Positions 34,518 to 45,527 of a stretch of 64,000 nucleotides of DNA are shown here, piece by piece; within the stretch, counting starts at the first letter, position 1; each line of letters begins with the position of its first letter. Origin of the DNA: Cryphonectria parasitica EP155 (taxonomy: Eukaryota; Ascomycota; Sordariomycetes; Diaporthales; Cryphonectriaceae); NCBI RefSeq assembly GCF_011745365.1, contig NW_024468917.1:1116001-1180000 (forward strand), in the 5' to 3' direction. The notes under the pieces were generated by a model that worked only from the letters and a program-made list of their open reading frames with translations, made no database searches and was not told where the DNA came from. The position numbers and the translations under genes were made by a program.

Positions 34518-37500
34518 TGTATGGAGAGTTCTCAGAGGAGGAGCGCATAGAAGGAGCATTCAGCCTATAGCTCCAGTCCATTGCTGATGCACAAGACTGG
34601 TTGGCAGAAGGGACAAGCATCGGAGAAACCGATGCGGCCGGCATTGCATAGCGCCTCTTCATTTTCGTATAGACGCTGCACCTCGTCACCATCGAGGATG
34701 GTCCATGGGCTAAGGGAAGGAGGAAATGGGGGCCGAAATTTTTTCATGTACGATATCTTGAGAACATGGGCAGGCAATGAGCGTGCCTGCTGCATATTCC
34801 GTGTAATGACAGGCTCTCCAGAGGAGCAGACCACACCGGTGGCGTCCCAAAACAGATGTGCAGCGAGTGCGCCGTACGAGCACCTATCGCAGTGTAGCAC
34901 CATTCATCATGCCTGCAAGGTTGAACGTCACGGTGGGGCCAAATGAGGCTCTGCCGTGCCAGGGAAGGGGTCCTGGTGACCCCCGACTCATATGTCCTAT
35001 AGCACACCACCTTGAATTTCGTGCAGAGTTGCACTGTACCATGGTGCATCTCCATGACCAACAGGAAACGAGGGACGGAGGTGCGGTACTGTACTCCCGA
35101 GGCAACCTGTACGAGGTTATGGTTCCAGACTGAACCACAAAGAATTACGAGATCGACAGACGAGCCAGTCAGCCCTACCTGATCGACGGGGTGGGTGGTG
35201 ATGGGGCTACATGGCCCCGTACGACGCATACTTGGCGTATTGACTAAGTACTGTAATCATCGTCACAAAGTGATTTAAGATTTTCGTACCAGACTTTGTG
35301 GTAGGAGGTAAAGGAGGGTGGGGGGATGGTCCAAAGAGGCAGCCTGATGTGTGGTGGTGTGTTTTTACTTATGGGCTGCGGCTCTGCGATATGAGACTGG
35401 CTGTTCCGCCCCCCAAGATGGACACTGTATTGAAATTATGATCGAGACGAAAAATAGTATTGCATCTCTCTTTCTCTGTATTCCTCTTCCTCACCTACTG
35501 TTTCTCTATTCTAGACACCCCCCACCCAACCCTCCTTTTTTGGTCATCACGATTTTTCTGATTGGTTCACTATTGTCAACCTCTCTTACGCCCCCGCCCC
35601 CCTTCTTCCCGGAAAACTGCGGCTCTTGGCCCTGCAAGATGACAGACGGGCTTTGTTAGATGGGGTGGGTAGGACAGTAGTTTCACCGGTAGATGACTGC
35701 ATTTGCCATTGAGCAAACGGCACCCTGTACTACCGCAGCCATAAAGTCAGCTTTTTTATGCGCGTCAGATATTAGGCCGGTTAACGCTTGTGTGCGGGCA
35801 TATGCGTGCATTGCTGGGTCTCGAATCTTTTTCAGATATGGTCCTTGTTTTGCCGGTGCTTTGTCTCCGGGTCTTACAACTAACTTTTATGTTATAGTAA
35901 TGGACCCGGTCAGATTTTGACACGGGATTTGATAGTGGACGGGCTTTGCTTCTGTTCACGTGTGTCTCTTGATTTTTTTTCAGCCCTTCTTTCCTTCTTC
36001 TTTGCTTGGTGGTTTCCAGGCAGCACAGCTGGGATGGGGGAATTGCTTACAGTCTTTGGCTAGGCGGGAAAGTGCTGCAGTGTCCTCCGGGCTTTGCTGG
36101 AATGCACTACAGTGCACTGGCTGCACTACCATACACTGACACTGCACTGGAACCCAGTGAACCCACTCCGGGGCCGTTGTCCGTATTTACTACGCAAGGA
36201 CCTAGGCTTGGTATCCGACCAACCAAACAGCGCCCTGGGCCGGCCGTGGTTGCACCTTCGTCCACTGAACCACGACATCTTCTTGTCCTCCGCCTTCTCC
36301 TCTTCTTCCTTCTCTTCCTACTATCAACATCTGCATGCATTATCATCCTCATCCCCCGACCTGATCGCTCCGGGAACAAGAAAGAAGAAAGAAAGAATCA
36401 GACCCCTTTTGCTCACCCTAGAGACAGATAGGCACCAGCCAGCGAGAATATTCCTCATGCCAGCAGCGACAGTGGCCCAGCGAGCGTATGACCCAGCGTT
36501 TGTAGCCCCCACGTCGCGTCCCGGGTCCCAGACCGCAGAATCCGGGGTCCGGCACCAGTCGATCAGTCGATCCACCTCAGCCTTATTTTCTGCACTTCAT
36601 ATGCATTCCGCTACTTTGTGATGCGATTCGTCGGCGCATCGTAATGTGTGTGTGGGGGGGTTGAGAGGGAGGAGAGCTGAGGGATCAGGAAGAAAGAGAG
36701 AAAAGAGAAGACGACTGTGAAAAGGCTTCGACCGCTGGCTGACTGGCTGACTGGCTGACTGGCTGACCGGCTTGCTGTTTTGTCTTTTTTGTCTCTCTTG
36801 TCATCCTGTGCCGTTTCTGTCTGTCTCTGGTTCTGGCGGTCGCTCCGGTTCGCTCCGCCTCGCCTCGCTGCCTGCTACGACGTGCTAGTTGCACGACCAC
36901 GACCTTTCAACCATATCATACCTGCTTCAGACACTGCTTCCGTGCTCCGTCAAACCCAAGCACCCTTTGTGACTTGTCGGAGGACGGCATCACTTCTCAC
37001 GAGAACCCTGGACCGCGCTATCGGTGCCGGCGGCGGGCGGCATAGAGTCTTAAGGAGGGGAGGGAGGAAGGCTATTCGATGTGGCGTCTCATGCGGTGTC
37101 CCCCCCCCCCTCGCGCCTCACAGTCCTGAAATGGAGGGAGGGAGAGCGGAGAAAAAGGTAAGATGACAAGATCCCCCACCCACCTTCTTCCGGCCTCAGT
37201 AGTCAGCCTGTAGAACCTCGAGGAGGAGGTTCGATGGCGAGTGCCTTGCTGCAGCTGTGTCAAGTGCACGGCTTGCGCTGATACAAGTTCTCCTCCTCGT
37301 TTTTGGCTCGTCCACCGCTCGGTCGGCGGTCTGGTCATCCTATTTCGCTTGTGGCCATGGCTTAAGCCTCTGGCCATCTTGCTCTTCATGCTTGGCCACC
37401 GATTCCTTGCGTCCCCCACACATGTCTGCACCATTGTGGTTGAAGTACATGATCTCATGTGCATCCTGTCCAGACCTTTCTCATACCGCGTCGTCCTGTG

Positions 37501-38415
37501 CTTTCTATCCCACCCCGTTCCAGCCTCGTTGACCACGGCTGGGTCTTATCACACGCTGTCGTGCGTCCTGCCACCCGGGTGTGCGTGCAAACTCGTAGAG
37601 CTAGAGCTCCGCTAGCCGTCGCGGTGCACAACTTGAGGCTCCATCATCCTGCAGAGTACCGAAACGGGATGCCCAGAAGCACAGGTCTGACGGCGTTCGG
37701 AGAGGACGCCGCCACCCTGCGCTGCAGCCTTGTCGATGCAACCTGCGGGCTGACCTGATCATCCTGGCCCCCGGTTTTCCCTGGACACCTACTTCTTCTT
37801 CTTCTGGACTATCTTTACTCTCCTCACTCATATTCCCTTTCTCCATCTCTTCCCGCCCCTCTCTTTTCCTCATCCCCACCCTCGTTGGCCCGCTGGTTTC
37901 GTCCTTCCATTGGACCGCCCTCGTAATTGCCCCAAACAGGCCTTCGTACAGGCCTTGTGAGTTTGATATTTGAGTCACCCGGTTCCCAATCAGTCCAGGC
38001 AGGGCTGAGGGACTGACATGAGAGGCTGCAGTGCGCTGCCCTTAACATACGCAATCTGGTTGCAAATACTTGACCTCGTTCATTATACAATTCTGTTAAC
38101 TCAGACTACCTTTTTCGCCCTCGAGGTTGGGCTGCCTTGATCTTACGGCTACTACCTCTGCTCCATCGAACTTCATGTTTATTTTATTTCACTACTCGTT
38201 TCGAGTCATAAAAGACCTCCCCTCGTTCAGGCGCTCTTGGAAGAGTACACTGCTGTGTGTTCGCTGAAGAGTTACCTCATAGTACGTGCCGAGAGGGGTG
38301 GCCCTCGAAACCCCTTTGGACTACGAATTATCGTCTCGCAGAAAGACTGAAGCAAAGCACAAGAAGGGGTCTCCTTCTAAACTGAACCTCTTGAGTTTTG
38401 CTCAACTATTTTATC
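34518..38415. other. Long non-coding region, 3.9 kb
   Basis: This is the longest gene-free stretch in the window. Open frames of up to 175 codons (for example 36094-36621) are low-complexity and show no domain. The region has C/T-rich blocks (35480-35620, 36280-36360, 37790-37880), four copies of CTGGCTGA at 36735-36766, a C-run at 37101-37110 and many short CACTG/GCACT repeats at 36090-36160. Its right end must contain the calpain-gene promoter. A long leader or non-coding RNA cannot be excluded. Confidence 0.45.
36735..36766. repeat. Tandem octamer repeat, four copies of CTGGCTGA
   Basis: Four perfect head-to-tail copies of an 8-bp unit lie in the gene-free region upstream of the calpain gene. 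It is a simple minisatellite with no known role. Confidence 0.9.
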
Positions 38416-41400
38416 ATGTCTAGTAGCATGAGTTCTTCCCGGAGCGAGTCGCCCGTGCGGCGCTCCAGGCCACGCAATCCAAGGAAGAAAGATCCTCAGA
38501 CACCGCAACAGAAGATTGATGAATTTTGGGACAAATATAAGTCCAAAGCACCTGGGAAAGGTGAGTAAAGACTGCACCTTTGGTGCTCCACTCCTCCTCC
38601 TCCTCCTCCTCCTCCTCCTCCTCCTCCTCCTCCTCCTCCTCCTCCTCCTTCCCCCGCTCCCAAGAACTCACCCACGCACTCTCTCCCAAACACATTCACG
38701 TACTTACAACGCTGTAGCAACAACAATCATCCCCCAGAATGAATTTGCTGAACGTGCTGCCCGCCGCGCCTCTGCCAAGTCCAAGGCGCCGGCCAAGACG
38801 ACAGAACAGTCCTATGAAGCGGCCGTGGAACAGTGTAGACGAAAGGTCGCCCAGATTGTGAAAGAATGCCGGCGCGTCAACCAGAAGTACCGTGATCCGC
38901 ATTTCGACCTTGAGCTGGACCAGGTGCTGAACCGCCGTGACTGCCTCGACTCTCTAGACAACCAGCGTGATAACTACCCAGGTTACTACCAAACCTCAGA
39001 GTCGCGCGGGCGAGAGCTGCCGTTCAAGGATCGAGGCCAGTCCACGACGGCACCACAGGTGGCCTCTTCCAAGGTGACGAAAGCTGCGGCTGGGCCAGGA
39101 TCCACAAGTGTGCTAAGCCTTTTGGGTGCACTCGAGCAGGAAGCCGTCCAACCAGACGGCAATACGAATCATACGTTCCGGCCCAAAGCGGTCAAAAGGG
39201 TCGTCGATATATTCGACAACCCGCAGTTTTTTATTGACGGCCCGACGGCAAATGATGTCCGTCAGGGTCGTGACGGAGACTGCTGGCTAATGGCCGCCCT
39301 GTGTACAATGAGCAACAAGCCTGGTCTGATCGAGCGGTGCTGTGTCGCGCACGATCAAGACGTGGGTGTGTATGGCTTTGTGTTTCACCGGGATGGCGAG
39401 TGGTTCAGTGAAATTATCGATGACAAGGTGAGCATCACAGCAACCCATCGGCATGGCCAGGCCCTATGAGGAGGAGGCCCTATGAGGAGGGATTGCTCAC
39501 ATGGTATCCACACAGCTGTACCTCACCAAGCCGGACTATGATGAGTCGCATTATGAACGCATTCTCTGGGAGGACCGTGAGCGTGTAAACTCTGAGGAGG
39601 CATATCGCAAAGCCTATCAGTCGAACAGTGGTGCCTTAGTAAGTTCTGTTCGACGTATGCCCTGCTGAGGAGCGTATACCACCAGCTAACACTACGAAAC
39701 CAAAAATAGTACTTTGCACAATGCGTCAACCCCAATGAGACCTGGCTGCCTCTTCTTGAAAAGGCTTACGCCAAAGCTCACGGTGATTATTCCGCCATAG
39801 AAGGAGGCTTCGGCGGTGAGGGCATTGAGGACCTGACCGGGGGCGTAACCTCAGAGGTCTATACAAGCGACATCCTCGATAAAGAGTACTTCTGGAATGA
39901 AGAGCTCATGAAAGTCAACCAGGACTTCCTGTTCGGCTGCTCCACCGGTGTCTGGGGACTTGGGTGGGGCGAGCGTAAGGGAATTGTCGAGCTACATGCT
40001 TACTCGGTTCTCAAGGCATGCGAGATTGATGGCGTGCGACTCGTCTTGCTTAAGAATCCGTGGGGAAAACACGAGTGGAAGGGCCCTTGGTCCGATGGAT
40101 CCAGTACGTTTCTCCTTAATCTGTTGTTCTCATGATAAATGGGAGCGGTTCCAAACGCTGACGTCGAGGTGTGCACAGAGGAATGGACGGCCGAATGGCT
40201 ACAGAAGCTCGATCACAAGTTTGGCGACGACGGCTCCTTCTGGATTAGCTACTCGGACCTGCTCAAGAAGTACCAGGCCTTCGACAGGACCCGCCTCTTT
40301 AGCCCCGGCGAATGGAAGGTTGCCTCGATCTGGACCACACTGCACGTTCCATGGACCATCGACTACCACGACACCAAGTTCGCCTTCTCGCTTGCCAGGT
40401 CCGGGCCCGTGGTAATTGTGTTTTCGCAGCTCGACGAGCGCTACTTCAGGGGTCTCCAGGGCCAATACCGCTTCGAGCTGGGGTTCAGGGTGCACAAGAC
40501 CGGCGAGGAGGACTATGTCGTGCGCAGCCAGAACGCGTATCGCATGAACCGTAGCGTGAACGTCGAGCTTGAGCTCGAGGCAGGCGAGTACGTGGTCGTG
40601 GTCAAGATCGACGCCCAGCGCAGGGAGTGCGTCATGCCCGTCGAGGAGGTCGTGCGCGCGTATGCCAAGCACCGGCGGGAAAAGCTCCGCCGCATCGGCC
40701 AGGCCTACGACGTTGCGCACTCCAAGGGCAAGATCATTGAGACCCCCGAAGAGAAGGAGGCGCGCGAAGCATTCGAGGAGCGGAAGAGGGGCAGGGAGAG
40801 AAGGCGGTGGGCGAAGCTGTTATTAGAGGACAAGAAGAACAAGAAGAAGTTGGTCCTACGGGAGAAGATGAAGGAGAGGAAGGCCAGGGACAAGCTAGAA
40901 GCCAAAGAACAGGCGAGGGCTGAAAGACGAGCAGCGAGAAGAGAGGCAAGGCTGAAGGCTGAGGCTGAGGAGCGTGCGGAGAAGGAGAAGGCTGCGACTG
41001 ACAAGGCAGCAAGTGAGGTCGGAAAGCACAGCAGCCAGACGTCTCCTGACGACGAGGCTCGCCAGGGTGAGGATGTCAAGGGCAAGGGAAATGTCTCTGT
41101 CAAGGCGAATAAGCAGCAGACTAGGACTGGAGGCGCTGAGGTTAAGGGAGACGCTGTCAACGCCGAAGGCCATCAGTCTTCGAATGCTTCGGCAAATAAT
41201 AAAGAGGACAAGCTCGAAGAAACGCCAAGCATTGGTGCCGCGGCAAAGAACGATGACTCGGAGAAACCACAGACCGGAGACGCAGCAACGCAGACCCCTA
41301 CCGAGGAGAAGCAGCTCAAGGTCGAGATTCTACCAAGTACAGAAAGTGAAGAACCAAGTTTGGATGGCAGCACAGAGGGTGGCGAGAATACGCCCGCTTC

Positions 41401-42505
41401 AAGCGACGCCATTGTCGACACACCAGTCGAGGGCGCTGAACCTCTGGAGGAAGAAAACTACGTCACAGCCGCCGAGACAGACACCGAAGACAAGACGCCT
41501 TCCTCCGCCCGAGGTGATTCGCCCAAGAGCAAACCAGCCAGACCTGCAGCAAGCATCCCCGAGAACAAATCTGTCGGCGTGCAGACTGGCCCAGGCCTGC
41601 CTTTTCCCCCTCCGCTCCCTGCGCTACCTCCACTTCCTCCTCCTATGCGCCGCAGGCCATCACCAGGGCACCTACACGGCATGTACTCCTCTGTGCCTCC
41701 TCAACCAGGAGCCCACTATGGGCCTCCACACGGTCCGCCTCACGGCTACAATCACCCGCCACCGCGTATGCGCGGGGGCTATGGCGCAGAAGGGCCAGCG
41801 CCAGGTCCCTACACAGCACAGTACGATACCGAGTCCTCAAGCGAAACCTCAGAGTCTGAGTTCGAGTCCGATGAGGACGATGTCTCCGAGGTGAGCGAGC
41901 ACGACATCGACATCTGCGTGGCCAATGCGCGGGCTGTCGCCTCCAAGACGGTTACGGTCAAGACGTCGACGGGGCATTCCGGCAGCAGCGTGGAGGAGGA
42001 GTCTATGGACGAGTTTGAAAAGGATCCTTGGAACGCGGTGGGGGTGTTTGGTCTGCGGGTGTACTACAAGATGCCGGAGGGCGCGGGCGCCACGCAAGGG
42101 AACCAGGAAGGAGTGAGGCTGCGGGTGGAGAGGCCCAACCCGTACGTATGGGATGAGAGCAGCGATGACGAGGCGGACGACGAGAAGGAGGTCGAGGCCA
42201 AGGGGGAGAACAAGGAAGAGCAGAAGGTGCTGGATGTCGATGATAGTGCCAAAGATGCCGTTGGGGAGCAGACTCCGACGCCTAGCGAGGACGGTGTGGT
42301 GAAGGGGGAAGAGGATAAGACTGATGAGGAGGACAAAGGCAACAGTGCTGATGGCTCCGCAAATGTGAATATGAAGATTGAGCAGAAAACCACTGTTGAG
42401 AAGAATACTCTAGAGCGGTCGAGCGAGGCAGATAGAAAGGAGGAGGAGGTGAAGGAGGAGGAGAAGGAGAAAGGGGAGGATTCAATGGCTCAGAATGCTT
42501 CTTGA
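38416..42505 (+). CDS. Calpain-like cysteine protease with long charged C-terminal tail
   Basis: Five exons (38416-38560, 38718-39427, 39516-39638, 39710-40103, 40179-42505) give 1232 residues. The calpain (C2 family) core has all three catalytic residues in their motifs: Cys237 in GDCWLMAALC, His422 in HAYSVLKA, Asn442 in LLKNPWG. After the protease core comes a beta-rich domain III-like region (WTTLHVPWTI ... YRFELGFRVHKTG). From about residue 640 there is a long Lys/Glu/Arg-rich, probably coiled-coil and disordered tail with a proline-rich patch (FPPPLPALPPLPPP). No EF hands are seen, so calcium control would have to act through the core. It differs from PalB in lacking that protein's N-terminal region. 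The substrate is unknown. Confidence 0.88.
38591..38649. repeat. CTC trinucleotide microsatellite in calpain intron 1
   Basis: About 19-20 perfect CTC units lie inside the first intron (38561-38717) of the calpain gene. On the minus strand it produces a long meaningless poly-Glu or poly-Gly frame. Confidence 0.95.
39460..39491. repeat. 16-bp direct duplication in calpain intron 2
   Basis: Two adjacent copies of GGCCCTATGAGGAGGA, differing only in the last base, lie within the intron at 39428-39515. This looks like a recent tandem duplication. Splice sites are unaffected. Confidence 0.9.
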
Positions 42506-42725
42506 GGTACCGTGGCTAGGTCTAGAGTATCGTTACAGAACACGCATGGAATCGAGACGCATCTCACTCTTATTTGGCCCAGGCGACTTTTCTTTTGTCT
42601 CCCTTTCTGTGCTTCCTATTTTTTTTAATTTTTTTTTAGGCAATAAAGTGAAGGAAGAAATAGTCCACCGTATTCCACAGGCATGCACGTCTCGACGATG
42701 TGTCGCAATTCCGAAAAGAGCACTC

Positions 42726-43790
42726 TCAAGTCAAACCATGCAGCAAACCCTCCACCTTCCTCCTCTCCACCACCTCCACATCATCCACGACCATCGCGTC
42801 CCCGTCGCCAAAGAGGTCATCCTCAGAGGAGTCCACCGCCCCGCCGTGCCCCTCCAGCCTCGCCACCTTGTCCCCTACACGGGCGAGCAGCATGCGCATG
42901 CGCTCCAGCTCCCTCTCCACCTCGCCCCCTCGCGTGACCAGGTTGTCCTGGATGCCGCCGCCGCCCCCGCCTCCGTTCGTCTCCCCTTCCCCCTGCTCGT
43001 TTTCCGAGGCGTCAAAGGGCCGGAGGAGCGCCCTGACCTTGCGCAGGCGGCGGACGCGGGCCTCGGCTTCAGCGCGGTGGAATGAGAGGTCCTGTAGGCG
43101 GGTGACGAGGTCGGCGTAGCGGCGGGCCTCGGGGGCTTGTTGTGTTGAGTCCCAGGTTGGTGGGAGGGAGGCTATTATTTCGGGATTTGCTAATTGGTGT
43201 GTGTATGTGAGTGTCAGTGAATAGATTGATAGATATGAGATATGAGTGAGGATTTTGTTTACAAAAAGACAATGTACTTGGTCTTTGAGGGGGGAGAAAA
43301 AGAGGGGGGGGGCAGTGAAAATGAGATGAAAGTGAAATCAAGACGAGGTGAGCGTAGCACTTGTGGTGAGTGAGAAATAGACAAAGGAACAAGACCAACC
43401 ATAATCAGCACCCTGCATCCTCCACACATCCTCCCCACCCTCCCCATTCTCACCCTCACCCTCACCCTCGGCGCGGTGGCGAGCATCCCCGGCCGCCAGA
43501 TACAGCCCGTCGATCTGCTCGGCGACGTGCCGCGTTGCCTGGGGCGGGTAGACGCGGCGCGCGTGCTGCTGGAGGGTGTGGTTGAGCCTCTGCAGCGCGT
43601 CGTCGACAGCCCTCTCTGTGAGTCTCTCGTTCTCGTCGCCGCCTGCAGACTCGTTGTTGGTATTGGCGCGTCGCCAGGCTCGGCTGGGCTGGAGGGGTTG
43701 GGCGAGGAGGCGGGTTTGGGCGGTTAGGAAGTCTTGTTTGAGGGTTAGGATGGTTGGAGTTGGGGGAGGGAGGGCGCCAGGTGGGGCCAT
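42726..43790 (-). CDS. fta4: Fta4-like inner kinetochore (Sim4/COMA complex) subunit
   Basis: Two exons read leftward (43790-43400, 43189-42726) give 284 residues. The recognisable family pattern is TLKQDFLTAQTRLLAQPLQPSRAW at the N-terminus, then VDDALQRLNHTLQQHARRVYPP, then QATRHVAEQIDGLYLAAGD, then NPEIIASLPPTW just after the splice. The second half is helical with a probable coiled coil (VTRLQDLSFHRAEAEARVRRL) and an acidic end. Fta4 is the fungal counterpart of CENP-U in the constitutive centromere network. It links centromeric chromatin to the outer kinetochore in the nucleus. The gene is convergent with the calpain gene, with only about 220 bases between the stop codons. The 210-nt intron is unusually long for this window. 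Confidence 0.75.
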
Positions 43791-44398
43791 TTTGGGGAGG
43801 GTTTGGATGTGTTTGCGTGAGAGAGAGGAGGGGAGTATGATTAGAAGATAATGAATGAATGGGGGGGTTGAGATTGTTGATTTGATTTGCTGTTGTGTTG
43901 GGTGAGTTTTGTTCTTGATGAGACTGAGACGGGTTTTGTTTGTTTTGTGGTGAGTTTGATATTAGTAGATTATGACCCAGGCAAATTTACAAGGATAACG
44001 ATCATAGTGGTGTGTGGGGGGCGCGGGGGGCTATGCTTAGGAAGCAGGGGTGCTAAAGTGCAGCTCTATTCGCTCTATGCAGACCCTTGTAGAGGGTCGG
44101 TCCCCAACCAACACTCACTGCTCACCGATATGAACTGATGTCAAGTATCGATAGCCTCTAAACCTCGATGAGGTGACAATATGAAAAAGAAAAATAGGGT
44201 AAGGGGAGGAAAGGTAGAGAAAGTTATGTTGCCAAAAAAAAAAAAAAAAAATTGATCTATAAAACAATGTCTAATGAGATGAGATTCTATCCTTCCTATG
44301 CTATACTACAATTCTCATATGAACCAATGTGCCAGATGCATTTTCACTTGCCTTCTCCTCCTCATATTCTCTCTTTCTCTCCATCTCTCAACACACCT
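43791..44398. other. Intergenic region with G-rich and poly-A tracts
   Basis: It contains the promoter of the Fta4-like gene and the 3' region of the NmrA-like gene. A run of 18 A lies at 44234-44251, and G-rich blocks occur at 43860 and 44015-44030. No gene was recognised. Confidence 0.5.
44234..44251. repeat. Run of 18 A
   Basis: A mononucleotide tract about 150 bases beyond the 3' end of the NmrA-like gene (on its downstream side). Confidence 0.95.
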
Positions 44399-45527
44399 CT
44401 ACATGGACAACACCCCCGTCTCCAACAGACGGAATCCCTCCTTGGTAGACTCATCCATGTCTTCCACCGGCAGACCCAGCGCCTCGTTCACCAGCCCGAG
44501 CCGCGAATGATCAGCCTCGCCCGTGGGGAAGAAAATCCGCGTGTATAATTGCCGCGAAAAGGCACTGTGGTCGCCCTTCATCATCCCCTCGACGCCCTCC
44601 TCCCACCGAGTCTTGGAGTCCGCATGATCAATCGTCCAGTCCGCGTCCGTCGTGCCCGTCACGCGCTTGACGCTCTCAAACATGTCCTTCTGGCTGACGC
44701 GGAAGCTCGACACGTACAGCGCCTTGTTCGCCCACCTCTCGACGGTCGGGACGTCCTTGTCCGCTTCGTCCTGGGGGAACCTCTTCAGGCTCAGGTACGC
44801 CGCCAGCGCCCGGCCGCACTGGTCCCACGTGGTCGTGCTGATCTTCTCCTCCCCGTCGTCGAAAAAGGTCATCTTCCTGTGCGTCACGTCGCACCCGAAC
44901 CGGTCCTGGGCGTTGCTGACCAGCGACCACTCGTACCAGAACCCCGTCGCCAGCACGACCCACTTGCTCACGCCGAGCTGCTCGATCTGCGCCCTGTCGG
45001 CCAGGAAATACTGATTGAGGTGCGCGTCTGCCCCCATGGCGTTGTTGAGCGGGTCCGGCCCGTAGGCGTTGGGCATCACGTAGGGCACGCCCGCCTGTGC
45101 CGCCGCGGCGATGAGCCTGGTGGACGGGTTGGTGGGGTCCATGTTGGCGGCCGCCGCGAGCGTGATGACGAGGAAGTCCTGGCCGCGGAGGGCCTCAACG
45201 AGGGCCGACTCGTCGGCGTAGTTAACCTCTACGCGGCGGACGCCCGCGGGCAGGATGCTCTTGCTGCTGGCGCGGGTGGGGGCTGTGACTGTGTGTTTGC
45301 CCGTGGCGAGGAGGTGCTTGGTCAGGTATGAGCCGATCCTGCCGCCAGCCTGGTTATAGTGTTAGCCAGGGATATGGTAGGGGTGGTGAAGGAGGAGGCC
45401 TTTTGCTTGTGTTTTCGAGTCAAAGAAGATTGGCAGGGTGTTCAATACGTACGCCCACAATGGCGACCTTTTCGATGCGGTTGATGAAGCCGGCTGGCTG
45501 GTCCTTGGCGTACTTGGGGGCAGACAT
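44399..45527 (-). CDS. NmrA/isoflavone-reductase-like NAD(P)-binding protein
   Basis: Two exons read leftward (45527-45453, 45349-44399) give 341 residues. The intron splits the nucleotide-binding motif: KVAIVG before it and AGGRIGSYL after it, restoring the GxxGxxG Rossmann loop. Later family features are RRVEVNYADESALVEAL, QDFLVITLAA and PYVMPNAYG, plus a substrate-domain region with WYEWSL. This is the NmrA/PCBER-type atypical short-chain dehydrogenase family. In fungi it includes both redox-sensing regulators and reductases of secondary metabolism (CipA-like). I cannot tell which applies. It is probably cytosolic, since no signal or membrane segment is seen. Confidence 0.85.

Noticed and set aside
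36094..36621. 175-codon plus-strand frame upstream of the calpain gene
   Set aside because: It has low-complexity Ser/Leu/His composition, no motif and no plausible splice partners.
38420..38726. Minus-strand frames with long poly-Glu or poly-Gly
   Set aside because: They are produced by the CTC repeat in the calpain intron.
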